Positions 18,251 through 26,699 of a stretch of 64,000 nucleotides of DNA are shown here, one piece after another. Position 1 is the stretch's first letter; the number at the start of each line of letters is the position of its first letter. A program made the translations under genes and the position numbers. The notes under the pieces were generated by a model. The model was not told the DNA's origin. It did not search any database and saw nothing but the letters and a program-made list of their open reading frames with translations. The DNA comes from Robertmurraya siralis (lineage in GTDB: Bacteria; Bacillota; Bacilli; Bacillales; Cytobacillaceae). The stretch spans positions 248,001 through 312,000 of the forward strand of contig NZ_SWLZ01000003.1 in NCBI RefSeq assembly GCF_005502275.1. Direction: 5' to 3'.

Positions 18251-18300
18251 CATATGTAGTATAGAGCGTGCAATATTTTGGAGAAGTGAACACCATCACA
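18251..18300 (-). promoter_or_regulatory. Crp/Fnr-type box and promoter, leftward DUF2249 gene
   Basis: On the minus strand TGTGATGGTGTTCACT occupies 18300-18285, one mismatch from TGTGA-N6-TCACA. TATACT at 18263-18258 is the -10, which predicts a start near 18251; the box centre then lies at about -41.5. Confidence 0.7.
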
Positions 18301-18325
18301 CTTGAAAATAAAATTCTTCATGTCT

Positions 18326-18375
18326 TGTGATTTGCATCACGATATCACTTAATGAAAATGATTATCATTAAAGAA
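18326..18375 (+). promoter_or_regulatory. Crp/Fnr-type box and promoter, rightward DUF2249 operon
   Basis: TGTGATTTGCATCACG at 18326-18341 is one mismatch from TGTGA-N6-TCACA. A -10 TATCAT at 18363-18368 predicts a start near 18375, again placing the box centre at about -41.5. Confidence 0.7.
18353..18367 (+). promoter_or_regulatory. Fur-type 7-1-7 box overlapping the -10
   Basis: TGAAAATGATTATCA matches the Bacillus Fur core TGATAATNATTATCA at all but one position; the arms fit Fur better than PerR (which prefers TTATAAT) or Zur. It covers part of the -10, so bound repressor would block the promoter. Confidence 0.6.
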
Positions 18376-18397
18376 AAGACATAAGGGAGAGATGTAT

Positions 18398-18640
18398 ATG
18401 GAAAAACGTATCGTAGAATTAGATGTTCGTGAGGACCTGAAAAACAAGTTAGAGCCATTCCAAAAAATTATGGAGGCTGTTAAAGGCTTAGAAAGTGGTG
18501 ATGTCTTTATTCTCCATGCCCCTTTTAAGCCGACCCCTCTCTTCGCTGTTTTGAAAGCAAAAGGTTTTGTCCATCAGGCTGAACAGATCGAGAAAAAACA
18601 CTGGAAAGTAACGTTTACAAAAAAGGGGGAAACAAAATGA
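18398..18640 (+). CDS. DUF2249 protein B
   Basis: An 80-residue DUF2249 protein: LDVREDLKNKLEPF, a helix, then GDVFILHAPFKPTPLFAVL (the family's central motif, here with HAPFKP in place of NDHDPKP) and HWKVTF. ATG 18398 lies eight bases after GGGAG; an ATG six bases earlier would be too close. Its stop overlaps the next gene as ATGA, so the two DUF2249 proteins should be made together, possibly as partners. Confidence 0.85.
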   Translation: MEKRIVELDVREDLKNKLEPFQKIMEAVKGLESGDVFILHAPFKPTPLFAVLKAKGFVHQAEQIEKKHWKVTFTKKGETK

Positions 18641-18843
18641 AATTAGATAATCGCGGATTGGAACCGCCTAATCCAATGATGAGGACACTTCGCGCTCTAG
18701 AGACTTTAGCTGAAGGAGATACATTGGAAATCATCAATGATCGTAGACCAATGTTTCTTTATGAACAATTAGATGAATTAGGTTTTAAACATATAACTGA
18801 ACCAAACGAGGATGGAAGCTTCACAATAAAAATTACAAAGTAA
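18637..18843 (+). CDS. DUF2249 protein C
   Basis: A 68-residue protein of the same family in its shortest form: LDNRGLEPPNPMMRTL, LEIINDRRPMFLYEQL and FTIKITK. The first motif has an Arg-rich, proline-containing shape unlike protein B, so the two are paralogues of different subtype. It starts inside the stop of protein B and precedes the membrane-protein gene by 13 bases. Confidence 0.83.
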   Translation: MKLDNRGLEPPNPMMRTLRALETLAEGDTLEIINDRRPMFLYEQLDELGFKHITEPNEDGSFTIKITK

Positions 18844-18856
18844 GGAAGTTGGTTCC

Positions 18857-20101
18857 ATGATAGTAAAGAATACAGGTAGTGAAACGAACATCAAATTGCC
18901 TTTTTCTTTTATTTTTTTCAGCATACTTGCGCTTCTTATTTCTCAATTTCTCATTCTTTTGAACGGGGATGCTTTTATAAATGGACACTTTCGCATTCCT
19001 GCAATTTGGTCTGCTGCGCATTTGTTTATATTAGGATGGGCGTTAATGATCGCAATGGGTGCCATGTATCAATTAGTGCCGGTAGCATTTTTGACTCCGA
19101 TATGGAATGAAAAATTCGGTTTTATTCAATTTGCTGTCACAACGATTGGGGTTGTCTCCTTTGCTATCGCCCTTTACATCATCCCAAGTAAAGCCCTCAT
19201 TCCCGGAATCATCATGCTTATGGGGATCGTTATGTTCCTTATTCAAATGGGGATGACCTTGCGAAAACAAGCAAAACCAAATATCCTTACTCTTTTTGTC
19301 GGAAGTGCATTAGTCTGTTTGTTTCTGACGATCATATTGGGAATTTCATTAGTGATTAGCATGAAAACAGGATTTGCAAGCAATTATTATTCAATCCTTT
19401 TTCATAGCCATTTATTATTAGGAATCTCCGGCTGGTTTACACTGCTGATTTTTGGATTCTCCTATAAAATGGCACCGATGTTTTCCCTTTCTCATGGCTA
19501 TGAAATGAAGCTAGCAAAATATGTTTATAGCATTTATGTGACCGGGTTGCTATCCATATTGTTGTCATTTATTTTCAATTTTTCTTGGTTGTTTAAATGT
19601 GGATTTTTCTTGCTCTTAATCGGCTTCAGTTGTTTTATATGGCATATTTACCTGATTTTGAAAAAAAGAGTAAAGAAAAAACTTGATCTGCCTTTTCGCT
19701 TTGCTTTATTGGCGATTATTTTTGGAGAAATGATCCATTTACTTGCTTTTATTGCAAGTATAAGCAATCAATTTCCAAGCTTTGCTGCTCCCCTAATCGT
19801 TGCTTATATCATGCTTTGGATTGCCTTTAGTATTATTGGCTACCTTTATAAAATCGTTCCATTCCTATGGTGGACGCATAAGTATTCGCATGTTATTGGG
19901 AAAAAGGATGTTCCAGCTTTGAAAGATATGATTAATGAAAGATTAGCACTTCCGATCTTTCTGTCCTTTATTTTCGGCATTTTGCTTGTTTCTATGAGCA
20001 TTGCCCTAAATGGGCAGATGCTCTTCTACATTGGACAGCTACTCGTTACAGCAGCATCCATTGTCTTCGGAATTGCGATACTCGCCGTTATCAAAAAATA
20101 G
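18857..20101 (+). CDS. His-containing polytopic membrane protein, heme-copper-oxidase/NnrS-like
   Basis: A 414-residue protein with about 12 TM helices. Helix-borne His residues are visible at His55 (AAHLFILGWALM), His183 and His185 (HSHLLLGISGWF) and His294 (GEMIHLLAF), each in a position like heme or metal ligands of the oxidase subunit I fold; the later helix ends LYKIVPFLWWTHKYSH. Such proteins are usually annotated as NnrS-like or oxidase subunit I-like; NnrS is linked to NO tolerance. The CuB His pair of true oxidases is not seen, so it is probably not a terminal oxidase. The function is unproven. Confidence 0.7.
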   Translation: MIVKNTGSETNIKLPFSFIFFSILALLISQFLILLNGDAFINGHFRIPAIWSAAHLFILGWALMIAMGAMYQLVPVAFLTPIWNEKFGFIQFAVTTIGVVSFAIALYIIPSKALIPGIIMLMGIVMFLIQMGMTLRKQAKPNILTLFVGSALVCLFLTIILGISLVISMKTGFASNYYSILFHSHLLLGISGWFTLLIFGFSYKMAPMFSLSHGYEMKLAKYVYSIYVTGLLSILLSFIFNFSWLFKCGFFLLLIGFSCFIWHIYLILKKRVKKKLDLPFRFALLAIIFGEMIHLLAFIASISNQFPSFAAPLIVAYIMLWIAFSIIGYLYKIVPFLWWTHKYSHVIGKKDVPALKDMINERLALPIFLSFIFGILLVSMSIALNGQMLFYIGQLLVTAASIVFGIAILAVIKK

Positions 20102-20113
20102 GAGGTTACGAAA

Positions 20114-20431
20114 ATGAATCTAAAAGAACAAATTGCCTTAGTGGATAAAATCCGCGAGCATTTAAAAAAGGTAATGGATCCGGAATTAAATATTAATGTT
20201 GTCGATCTTGGGCTTATTTACGATGTCTCTCTCATTGAGGAAAATGCCGTGGAAATCGTCATGACGTTAACCACTCCCGGTTGTCCTTTACATGACAGCA
20301 TTATTGGCGGTGTTAAACATTGTGTATTAGAGCTTGAAGAAATTGACCATGCTGATATCCAGCTTGTGTGGGAACCAGCTTGGTCGCCCGAAAAAATGAC
20401 AGAGGCAGGCTTAAAAGCGATTGGAAGATAA
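20114..20431 (+). CDS. MIP18/DUF59 Fe-S cluster assembly factor
   Basis: A 105-residue cytosolic protein of the SufT/PaaD family. It shows MDPELNINVVDLGLIYDV at the start, the Cys-bearing TLTTPGCPLHDSI loop and the closing LVWEPAWSPEKMT. These factors help deliver Fe-S clusters to target proteins. It is the last gene of the DUF2249 operon, 12 bases after the membrane protein, which suggests that some product needs an Fe-S cluster or repair of one. Confidence 0.9.
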   Translation: MNLKEQIALVDKIREHLKKVMDPELNINVVDLGLIYDVSLIEENAVEIVMTLTTPGCPLHDSIIGGVKHCVLELEEIDHADIQLVWEPAWSPEKMTEAGLKAIGR

Positions 20432-20608
20432 AAATGAATCATAATAAGTATCTCTTAAAAGTAGTTCCTCTAAATTACTGCTGTTCCTCAAATGTTCAAA
20501 ATCATTTGAGAAGCTATACAAACTTAAAGCTAGAGCACCCCCTTTAGCACTTTGGCAACTTAAATTTACACAATTGGAGCTTTGAAGCAGAAAGCTGTTC
20601 TTAACTAC

Positions 20609-20652
20609 AAAAACCCCCTTCATATGGACGATTCTTCGTCCTCTGAAGGAGG
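20609..20652 (-). terminator. Terminator of ypvA
   Basis: On the minus strand CCTTCA..GGACG pairs with CGTCC..TGAAGG, followed by GGGTTTTTG. It lies 12 bp beyond the ypvA stop. Confidence 0.8.
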
Positions 20653-20663
20653 TCAATTGTGTT

Positions 20664-22586
20664 TTAGTATTCTCTTGCTTTTACAGGAAGGACTTGCTTT
20701 ACTTTTTCCAATACGTAATTATTTAACTTGTCATCAATTAAAATATGAACACTTCCACAATCGTCATGTGTACGGATAAGACGCCCGATTCCTTGCCGTA
20801 AACGAAGGATCATATAAGGCATATCCACTTCTTCAAATGGATCTTCAGCTCCTTCACGTTTAGCAGTAAAAACCGGGTCATGCGGAGGAAAAGGTAAATC
20901 AAAGATGATAACATTCTCGAGAGCTCTTCCGGGAATATCTAAGCCTTCCCACAAATGGGTTGCACAAAGGACCGAATCTACCTCGTTTTGAAAACGAGCA
21001 ACTAAAGTACTAATTTCCGCATCTCCTTCAAAATAAATGGGAAATTCAGTTTGTCCATCAGAAAAAGCTTTGAATTGCTGTAAATCTTCATCTGTTGTAA
21101 AGAGAACAAGCGCTTTTCCATTTGATGCACGAAGTTGTTCAAGCGTGTATTTATGCTTCTCTAGTAGATTCTCATGATTAAAAGTAGGCATATCGATCAT
21201 CATCTTTTCTTCATAATCGAAAGGTGACTTCACAGTGAACGATAAATAATCATCAATGCCAAGGCTTTTCGCAATATATTGGAAAGAACCGTCTTCTGAT
21301 AATGTTGCTGATGAAAAGATAAAAGGTTTCTTTTGCGAAAAAACGTCCTCTCTCATAATATCTTCAACCATCCTCGGCATGATGACAAGAGTTCTTTCCT
21401 CATTCGTTTCTTCAAACCAAATAATCCCTTTTAACTCCTTTAAAAATAAAGATAACGAATACGTAATTTGTTCTAAATATTCCTCAACAATTTTCAAATC
21501 ATATTCATTAATCACGTACATTTCGCTTTCAAATACAAGCTCCTCCTCAAGCTCCATAAGGAGGCTTTGTAATGTTTTTGCTTGAGCTAACACCTTAGGG
21601 GTCTTCGTAAGCATTTGTTTTTCCGAATCTCCACTTTTACTTGCTACTTTGGTGATCTCAGCAAAAAAACGTTCATTTTCAATAATTGCTTCATCAATAA
21701 TGTGAAGCGTTTTTTCACGTACATCATTTTCCATCAATTTTGTCAACAATGTCTCAAGCGTCAGCTCTGATAGTCTATAGGTAAGAGCCTTTTGGCTTGC
21801 ATATTCAAGCAAGTGTCCTTCATCAAAGACAACAGACGAGCTTTCTGGTAACAGCGGAAGCTGACCTTCTCGTTTTCGTGATTCTTTTGTCCATATATGT
21901 TCCATATAAAAATCATGAGAGCAAATAATTAAATCCGTTGCATTTCGATAATAGTCCCGATGTAACGTTTGACCACAACGATGCCTCAAGTCACATGAAA
22001 AGCAGTCTTGCAGCGGATCCCAACCAATATTTAACCACTGTTGATTGGTTAATTGCGGGTAGTCCTTTCGATCTCCATAGCGGGAAAACGCCTGCATCGA
22101 AGTATCACGATGGACAAATGCAGGGAGCTCGTCGTACACTTCGCTATATGGTTCTCCTTCCAAAACAGACTTGTCCAATTTCTTCAAGCACAAATATTGA
22201 TCTCTTGATTTTGCTAATCGAACATCGATCGTTAATTCTAGGGCCTTTTCAAGACGGGCAATATCGCCTTCCTTTTTAACAAGCTGTTCAATTAAATTTT
22301 CATCAGCACAAGCAATAATTGCCGGTTTATTCATATATCGTGCATAGCATATGGCATATAGTAGATAAACAATCGTTTTCCCAGTACCAACACCAGCTTC
22401 TGCAAAAATAACTTTTTTTTCCTTAAAGGCTTTCTCTAATTGAAATGCCATATAAACCTGCTCATCCCGAAGTTCAAACCCTGCTTCTGGTAAGATGTCG
22501 TAAAAAACATCTCCAATCCATTCCCCTAATTTATCGATAAAGGTTTCGGTCTTTGAAACCGTAAAAGGCAATTTTGTTTTATGCAT
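20664..22586 (-). CDS. ypvA: XPD/DinG-type Fe-S helicase YpvA
   Basis: A 640-residue superfamily 2 DNA helicase. Walker A is AEAGVGTGKT (residues near 62), Walker B is the DEGH box in VVFDEGHLLEYA, and motif VI is RLRQGIGRLIRT. Between Walker A and the DEGH box lie four Cys (YLCLKK and CFSCDLRHRC), which should bind a [4Fe-4S] cluster as in XPD and DinG. The family unwinds 5'-3' and acts in repair or replication-fork rescue. No exonuclease domain is present, unlike dinG at 49 kb. Confidence 0.9.
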   Translation of the reverse strand: MHKTKLPFTVSKTETFIDKLGEWIGDVFYDILPEAGFELRDEQVYMAFQLEKAFKEKKVIFAEAGVGTGKTIVYLLYAICYARYMNKPAIIACADENLIEQLVKKEGDIARLEKALELTIDVRLAKSRDQYLCLKKLDKSVLEGEPYSEVYDELPAFVHRDTSMQAFSRYGDRKDYPQLTNQQWLNIGWDPLQDCFSCDLRHRCGQTLHRDYYRNATDLIICSHDFYMEHIWTKESRKREGQLPLLPESSSVVFDEGHLLEYASQKALTYRLSELTLETLLTKLMENDVREKTLHIIDEAIIENERFFAEITKVASKSGDSEKQMLTKTPKVLAQAKTLQSLLMELEEELVFESEMYVINEYDLKIVEEYLEQITYSLSLFLKELKGIIWFEETNEERTLVIMPRMVEDIMREDVFSQKKPFIFSSATLSEDGSFQYIAKSLGIDDYLSFTVKSPFDYEEKMMIDMPTFNHENLLEKHKYTLEQLRASNGKALVLFTTDEDLQQFKAFSDGQTEFPIYFEGDAEISTLVARFQNEVDSVLCATHLWEGLDIPGRALENVIIFDLPFPPHDPVFTAKREGAEDPFEEVDMPYMILRLRQGIGRLIRTHDDCGSVHILIDDKLNNYVLEKVKQVLPVKAREY

Positions 22587-22824
22587 GAATATCCTCCACT
22601 AATTCTTTCTTCTCTCCACACGTACCAAATACGTAAATCCTTTGTTCATTGCCATACAACTGAAAACCACATTCTTGTGATATAGACAGTTTACGGGCAA
22701 AGCACCTTATTTGTTTCATCATAGTAAGACAATCTAAAATCAGATAGCTGGTTTACACTAGACAACTAAACTTCGTCACCTAAACTCATCATTTAGCACA
22801 CTCAGCAAATACCTATCATACAAG

Positions 22825-22860
22825 AAAAAAGACTAACTCTGAATCGAAATAGAGTCAGTC
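22825..22860 (-). terminator. Terminator of the small gene before it
   Basis: On the minus strand GACTGACTCT pairs with AGAGTTAGTC (one G-T) and is followed by TTTTTTC, 22 bp past the stop. The 240 bp between it and the ypvA start hold nothing recognisable. Confidence 0.8.
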
Positions 22861-22882
22861 CCTTGACTGTATTTGTTGAAAC

Positions 22883-23062
22883 TTAATACCCATTAATTCG
22901 TGACAAAGAATATGACAACGCTCGTTTCAATTCTTCTTTCGCATTCACAAGCTCCTCTAATGCTGGAAATTGAAGCTCTTCATTTTGTTCAAGTTCGAGT
23001 GCTTCAATTGTGTATGATAAAGCACGTTCGATCGTATTAAAATCAATAGCAGAATATCTCAT
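22883..23062 (-). CDS. Small helical protein of unknown function
   Basis: A 59-residue acidic, wholly helical-looking protein (MRYSAIDFNTIERALSYTIE at the start). ATG 23062 with GGAGGAGT seven bases upstream is preferred to the open frame reaching 23092. It follows rlmL by 37 bases and ends at a good terminator, so it is probably the last gene of the PAS-GGDEF-EAL/rlmL transcript. I do not recognise a named family. Confidence 0.65.
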   Translation of the reverse strand: MRYSAIDFNTIERALSYTIEALELEQNEELQFPALEELVNAKEELKRALSYSLSRINGY

Positions 23063-23099
23063 TGCCACTCCTCCAAATCCATTTAATGACAATAGTATT

Positions 23100-24269
23100 C
23101 TATTCTTTTAATCGTTTGTTTATACCTTCATCCTTATCCTTTGGAGGTCTTTTCCCCCAATATTGGTAATAATCGGTTTTAATAAAGCCATTAAATAATT
23201 TTCTTTTCTTTGTTGCTGGCTTGCCATAGCATGCCTCAAAATTTTCATTTGCGGTAAGCATGTAGACAGACCATGTATCATAAGGAACAAAAGCTTGTCC
23301 CATTTCGTGGTACATTTTTTCAACCGCTGCTTTATCCCCTAATCTTTCACCGTACGGTGGATTTCCAACGATTACGCCGTATTCCTTCGTTGTTGTAAAA
23401 TCTTTCACCTGCATTTGTTTAAAGGTTAGCAAATCGGCAAATCCTGCTTCAATGGCATTTTTACTCGCGATTTTAACCATGCGATGATCTGAATCGGTGC
23501 CTGCAATATCAATAGGTTGATCGTACCGTGCAAGATCTTCCGCTTCCATTCTACCTTCATTCCAATGCTCCGCAGTAATCCAACCCCAATTTTCTGAAAT
23601 AAACTCACGATTAAAGCCAGGGGCAATATTTTGTCCAATCAAAGCAGCTTCAATCGGCAGTGTTCCGGAACCGCAAAATGGATCAACAAAAGGACGATCA
23701 GGAGTCCAATTCGTTAATAAAATTAATGCCGCAGCCAAGGTTTCTTTAATTGGTGCTTCCCCTTGTCCTATGCGGTAGCCTCTGCGATGTAGCCCTGCGC
23801 CACTGCAATCAATCGTCAACAAAGCTTTATCTTTTAATAAAGATACTTCGATTTTGAATAGCGGACCATTTTCTTCGAACCAGGTCGTTTTTTTATAATG
23901 CTTACGAAGTCGTTCTACAATTGCTTTTTTTACAATTGCTTGACAATCAGATACGCTGAACAGTTTTGATTTCACCGACTTCCCAGAAACAGGAAACTCG
24001 GCATTTTCAGGCAAAAACTGTTCCCAAGGCAATGCCTTTGTTCTTTCAAAAAGTTCATCAAAGGCCGTTGCTTTAAACTCGCCTACAACTAATTTAATTC
24101 GATCTGCTGTTCTGAGCCACAAATTGCTGCGTACTATTGCAAGCTCATCACCACGAAAATTAATACGGCCATTGTCCACTTCACATTCATAACCAAGTGC
24201 TCTAACTTCCTTTGCCACTATTGCTTCTAACCCCATTGCAGCAGTTGCAATTAATTGATATTTAGACAT
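23100..24269 (-). CDS. rlmL: 23S rRNA G2445-type N2-methyltransferase (YpsC/RlmL family)
   Basis: A THUMP-domain rRNA methyltransferase of 389 residues. The N-terminal ferredoxin-like and THUMP region covers about residues 1-155; the Rossmann methyltransferase follows, with FVDPFCGSGTLPIEAAL as the S-adenosylmethionine loop and GNPPYGERLGD as the catalytic motif. Equivalent to B. subtilis YpsC. The frame is open to 24371, but ATG 24269 has AAGGGTGA just upstream. It is ten bases from the gene before it, so the two are probably cotranscribed. Confidence 0.92.
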   Translation of the reverse strand: MSKYQLIATAAMGLEAIVAKEVRALGYECEVDNGRINFRGDELAIVRSNLWLRTADRIKLVVGEFKATAFDELFERTKALPWEQFLPENAEFPVSGKSVKSKLFSVSDCQAIVKKAIVERLRKHYKKTTWFEENGPLFKIEVSLLKDKALLTIDCSGAGLHRRGYRIGQGEAPIKETLAAALILLTNWTPDRPFVDPFCGSGTLPIEAALIGQNIAPGFNREFISENWGWITAEHWNEGRMEAEDLARYDQPIDIAGTDSDHRMVKIASKNAIEAGFADLLTFKQMQVKDFTTTKEYGVIVGNPPYGERLGDKAAVEKMYHEMGQAFVPYDTWSVYMLTANENFEACYGKPATKKRKLFNGFIKTDYYQYWGKRPPKDKDEGINKRLKE

Positions 24270-24279
24270 TTTTTCACCC

Positions 24280-26337
24280 TTAATATAGATCTTCTTCCCA
24301 CTCCGCGAGAAAACGAATGAGTTCTGCAAGTGGGAGTGGTTTAGTGATATAAAAACCTTGTATATGATCACAGTTTCCTGTTTTCAAATGTAATAATTGT
24401 TTTTTACTCTCAACACCTTCGGCAACAACAGAGAGATTTAATCGATGTGCAATCGAAATGATCGCTTCCACAATACTGGAATCGTCATGATATTTGCTAA
24501 GATTTTCAATAAAACTTTTATCTATTTTCAGTCTATCCAATGGAAAACGGTTTAAATAGCTCAAAGATGAATAACCTGTCCCAAAATCATCAATCGAAAG
24601 CTTAATCCCTAACTTTTTCAGCTTCACTAATTTGCTTATTGTTTGTGAAGCATTCGGCATTATCATACTTTCCGTTAATTCAAAGTCAACTAAATGAGGA
24701 TTAACATTAGTCTGCTGCAAAATGGCTTGCACTGATTTCACAAAATTTTCTTGATTGAAATGAAGAGCAGAGATATTAATACTAACCAACAAATTGGAAT
24801 GGCCACGTAAATGAACTTGCTGTATATCCTCACATGCTTGTTTTATAACCCATTCACTAATCGGTACGATTAATCCAGTTTCTTCCGCCAATGGGATAAA
24901 TTGTTCCGGAGAAATGATTTCTTGCTCCTCCCGCTTCCAGCGAATTAATGCTTCAATGCCAATAATTTTTCCTGTTTTTAAGTGTATTTGCGGTTGATAG
25001 ACTAGAAAAAATTCTTTTTGTTCAAGGGCCTTGCGAAGTCCAACTTCCATTTTCATTTGTTTCGATTCATCTTTATGCATTTCTTCATGATAAAGCTGAT
25101 AATGATTTTTCCCACTGGATTTTGCTTTGTACATCGCCTTATCAGCATTCCGCAACAATGTTTCTAATGAACCGCCATCGAGTGGAAATAAGCTGATTCC
25201 AATACTTGTTGAAACATACACTTCATGATGTTTCAATATAAAAGAGGAAGTCGAAAGGGCGTGGATTATATTCTCGGCCACACTGACAGCCTCTTTCGGG
25301 TGCTTAATATTAGAAAGGACGATTACAAATTCGTCTCCTCCCAACCTTGCAATTAAATCTTTATTTTTAATCAGGCCTTTCAGACGAAAAGATACTTCCT
25401 TCAAAAGCTGATCGCCGTAGTTATGACCAAGTGTATCATTAATATGCTTAAAACGGTCTAAATCTAAAAATAAAACAGCAAGTTGTTGATTATATTTGGA
25501 CGCCGTATCAATAAGACTTTCTAAATGAGTATTCAATGTATAGCGATTGGCGACACCTGTTAAAGAATCGTAATGGGCGAGTTGTCTTAGTTTTTCCTCT
25601 GTATGTTTTCGGTCAGTAATATCTGAAAATACCGCGACAAAGTTTGTTATTTCTCCTTTTTCATCCTTGATTGAACTTATTGTCAGCCATTCAGGATAAA
25701 CATCACCGTTCTTCTTTTTATTCCAAATTTCCCCTTGCCATTTCCCTTTTGTCAAGACACTATTCCACATCTCATGGTAAAACTGAGAACCATGAATTCC
25801 CGATTGAAAAATCCTAGGATTATGTCCACATACTTCTTCTTCAACATAGCCGGTTACAAGTTCAAAAGCAGGATTGACAGACAGGATATTGCCATCTTTA
25901 TCTGTAACAATGACTCCCTCGCTTATATTTTCAAGTACCTTCGCTGCCAACTGCCTTTCATTTTCGAAAAGCTTCTGTTTTGTCATGTCCCTAAAAACGA
26001 CAACATATTCTTTTATTTTACCAATTGAATCAAAAACAGTGGAGATGTTCATCGATTCTATATATACTTCACCATTAGAGCGTTTTTTAGCAACCTCGTC
26101 TGTCCAACTATGATGTTCGAAAAGATGAGCTATCATCCTTTGATAATCCGATAAATTACAAAATAAAATGGAATAGTCTTTACCAGTAAGCAGTTGTTCT
26201 TTAAAGCCAATTACTTTCTGGGCCCAAAGGTTTAGCGTAACGATTTTTAACTGTTCATTCAACACGATGATACCCTCTTGCATTTGCATAAAAACAGTAT
26301 TGGCTAAAGAATGATATTCAGAATTGAGCTCAACCAC
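24280..26337 (-). CDS. PAS-PAS-GGDEF-EAL cyclic-di-GMP signalling protein
   Basis: A soluble 685-residue sensor. Two PAS domains (about residues 10-125 and 130-250) come first, then GGDEF (about 255-420) and EAL (about 430-680). The GGDEF motif is intact (RLGGDEFVIVL), but the site five residues earlier is KNKD, so the inhibitory RxxD I-site is missing. The EAL domain keeps EAL, FELTES, DDFGTGYSSL, IDKSF, AEGVES and QGFYITKPL, so it should hydrolyse c-di-GMP. No membrane segment is seen, so the PAS domains probably sense a cytosolic cue. GTG start with GGAGG eight bases upstream. Confidence 0.92.
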   Translation of the reverse strand: MVELNSEYHSLANTVFMQMQEGIIVLNEQLKIVTLNLWAQKVIGFKEQLLTGKDYSILFCNLSDYQRMIAHLFEHHSWTDEVAKKRSNGEVYIESMNISTVFDSIGKIKEYVVVFRDMTKQKLFENERQLAAKVLENISEGVIVTDKDGNILSVNPAFELVTGYVEEEVCGHNPRIFQSGIHGSQFYHEMWNSVLTKGKWQGEIWNKKKNGDVYPEWLTISSIKDEKGEITNFVAVFSDITDRKHTEEKLRQLAHYDSLTGVANRYTLNTHLESLIDTASKYNQQLAVLFLDLDRFKHINDTLGHNYGDQLLKEVSFRLKGLIKNKDLIARLGGDEFVIVLSNIKHPKEAVSVAENIIHALSTSSFILKHHEVYVSTSIGISLFPLDGGSLETLLRNADKAMYKAKSSGKNHYQLYHEEMHKDESKQMKMEVGLRKALEQKEFFLVYQPQIHLKTGKIIGIEALIRWKREEQEIISPEQFIPLAEETGLIVPISEWVIKQACEDIQQVHLRGHSNLLVSINISALHFNQENFVKSVQAILQQTNVNPHLVDFELTESMIMPNASQTISKLVKLKKLGIKLSIDDFGTGYSSLSYLNRFPLDRLKIDKSFIENLSKYHDDSSIVEAIISIAHRLNLSVVAEGVESKKQLLHLKTGNCDHIQGFYITKPLPLAELIRFLAEWEEDLY

Positions 26338-26641
26338 TTAAAAAACCTCCATTGTCAGTCGACATTTCCATTGTTACACTATTTTATTAAATCATAAGAA
26401 GGCAATTGATAAGAACCATATGTATGTCATTTATGTTAAAAAAACAGTGTGAAGTCCACAGTCAAGATTCTTCATAAGAACAAAGCTTTGTTTTATGTTT
26501 GGTGTTCATTTTTGAACTTCCGGTTGATCTATCGTAAGTTGTAAAAGCCAAATACCAATTTGTACTAGTACCTGCTTGCGCTAGACTGGATACCCTCATG
26601 AAAAGTGAATCCAAACAAACTTATCACTTCCTAAACTGCAA
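26338..26641. repeat. Intergenic region with degenerate repeat copy
   Basis: No gene is seen. Bases 26520-26587 resemble the right part of the repeat at 16041-16188: GGTTGATCTATCGTA and CTGCTTGCGCTAGAC match that unit's GGTTGACTTATCGTA and CTGCTTGCGCTAGAC. Confidence 0.5.
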
Positions 26642-26670
26642 GAAAAGCTCTCCTCTACGGAGAGCTTTTC
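26642..26670 (-). terminator. Terminator of rnpB
   Basis: A perfect 12-bp hairpin GAAAAGCTCTCC with its complement; on the minus strand the last part of the stem runs into Ts. It is about 30 bp past the RNase P RNA. Confidence 0.8.
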
Positions 26671-26699
26671 CTAACTATCTTTCACTTACTGATAATATA

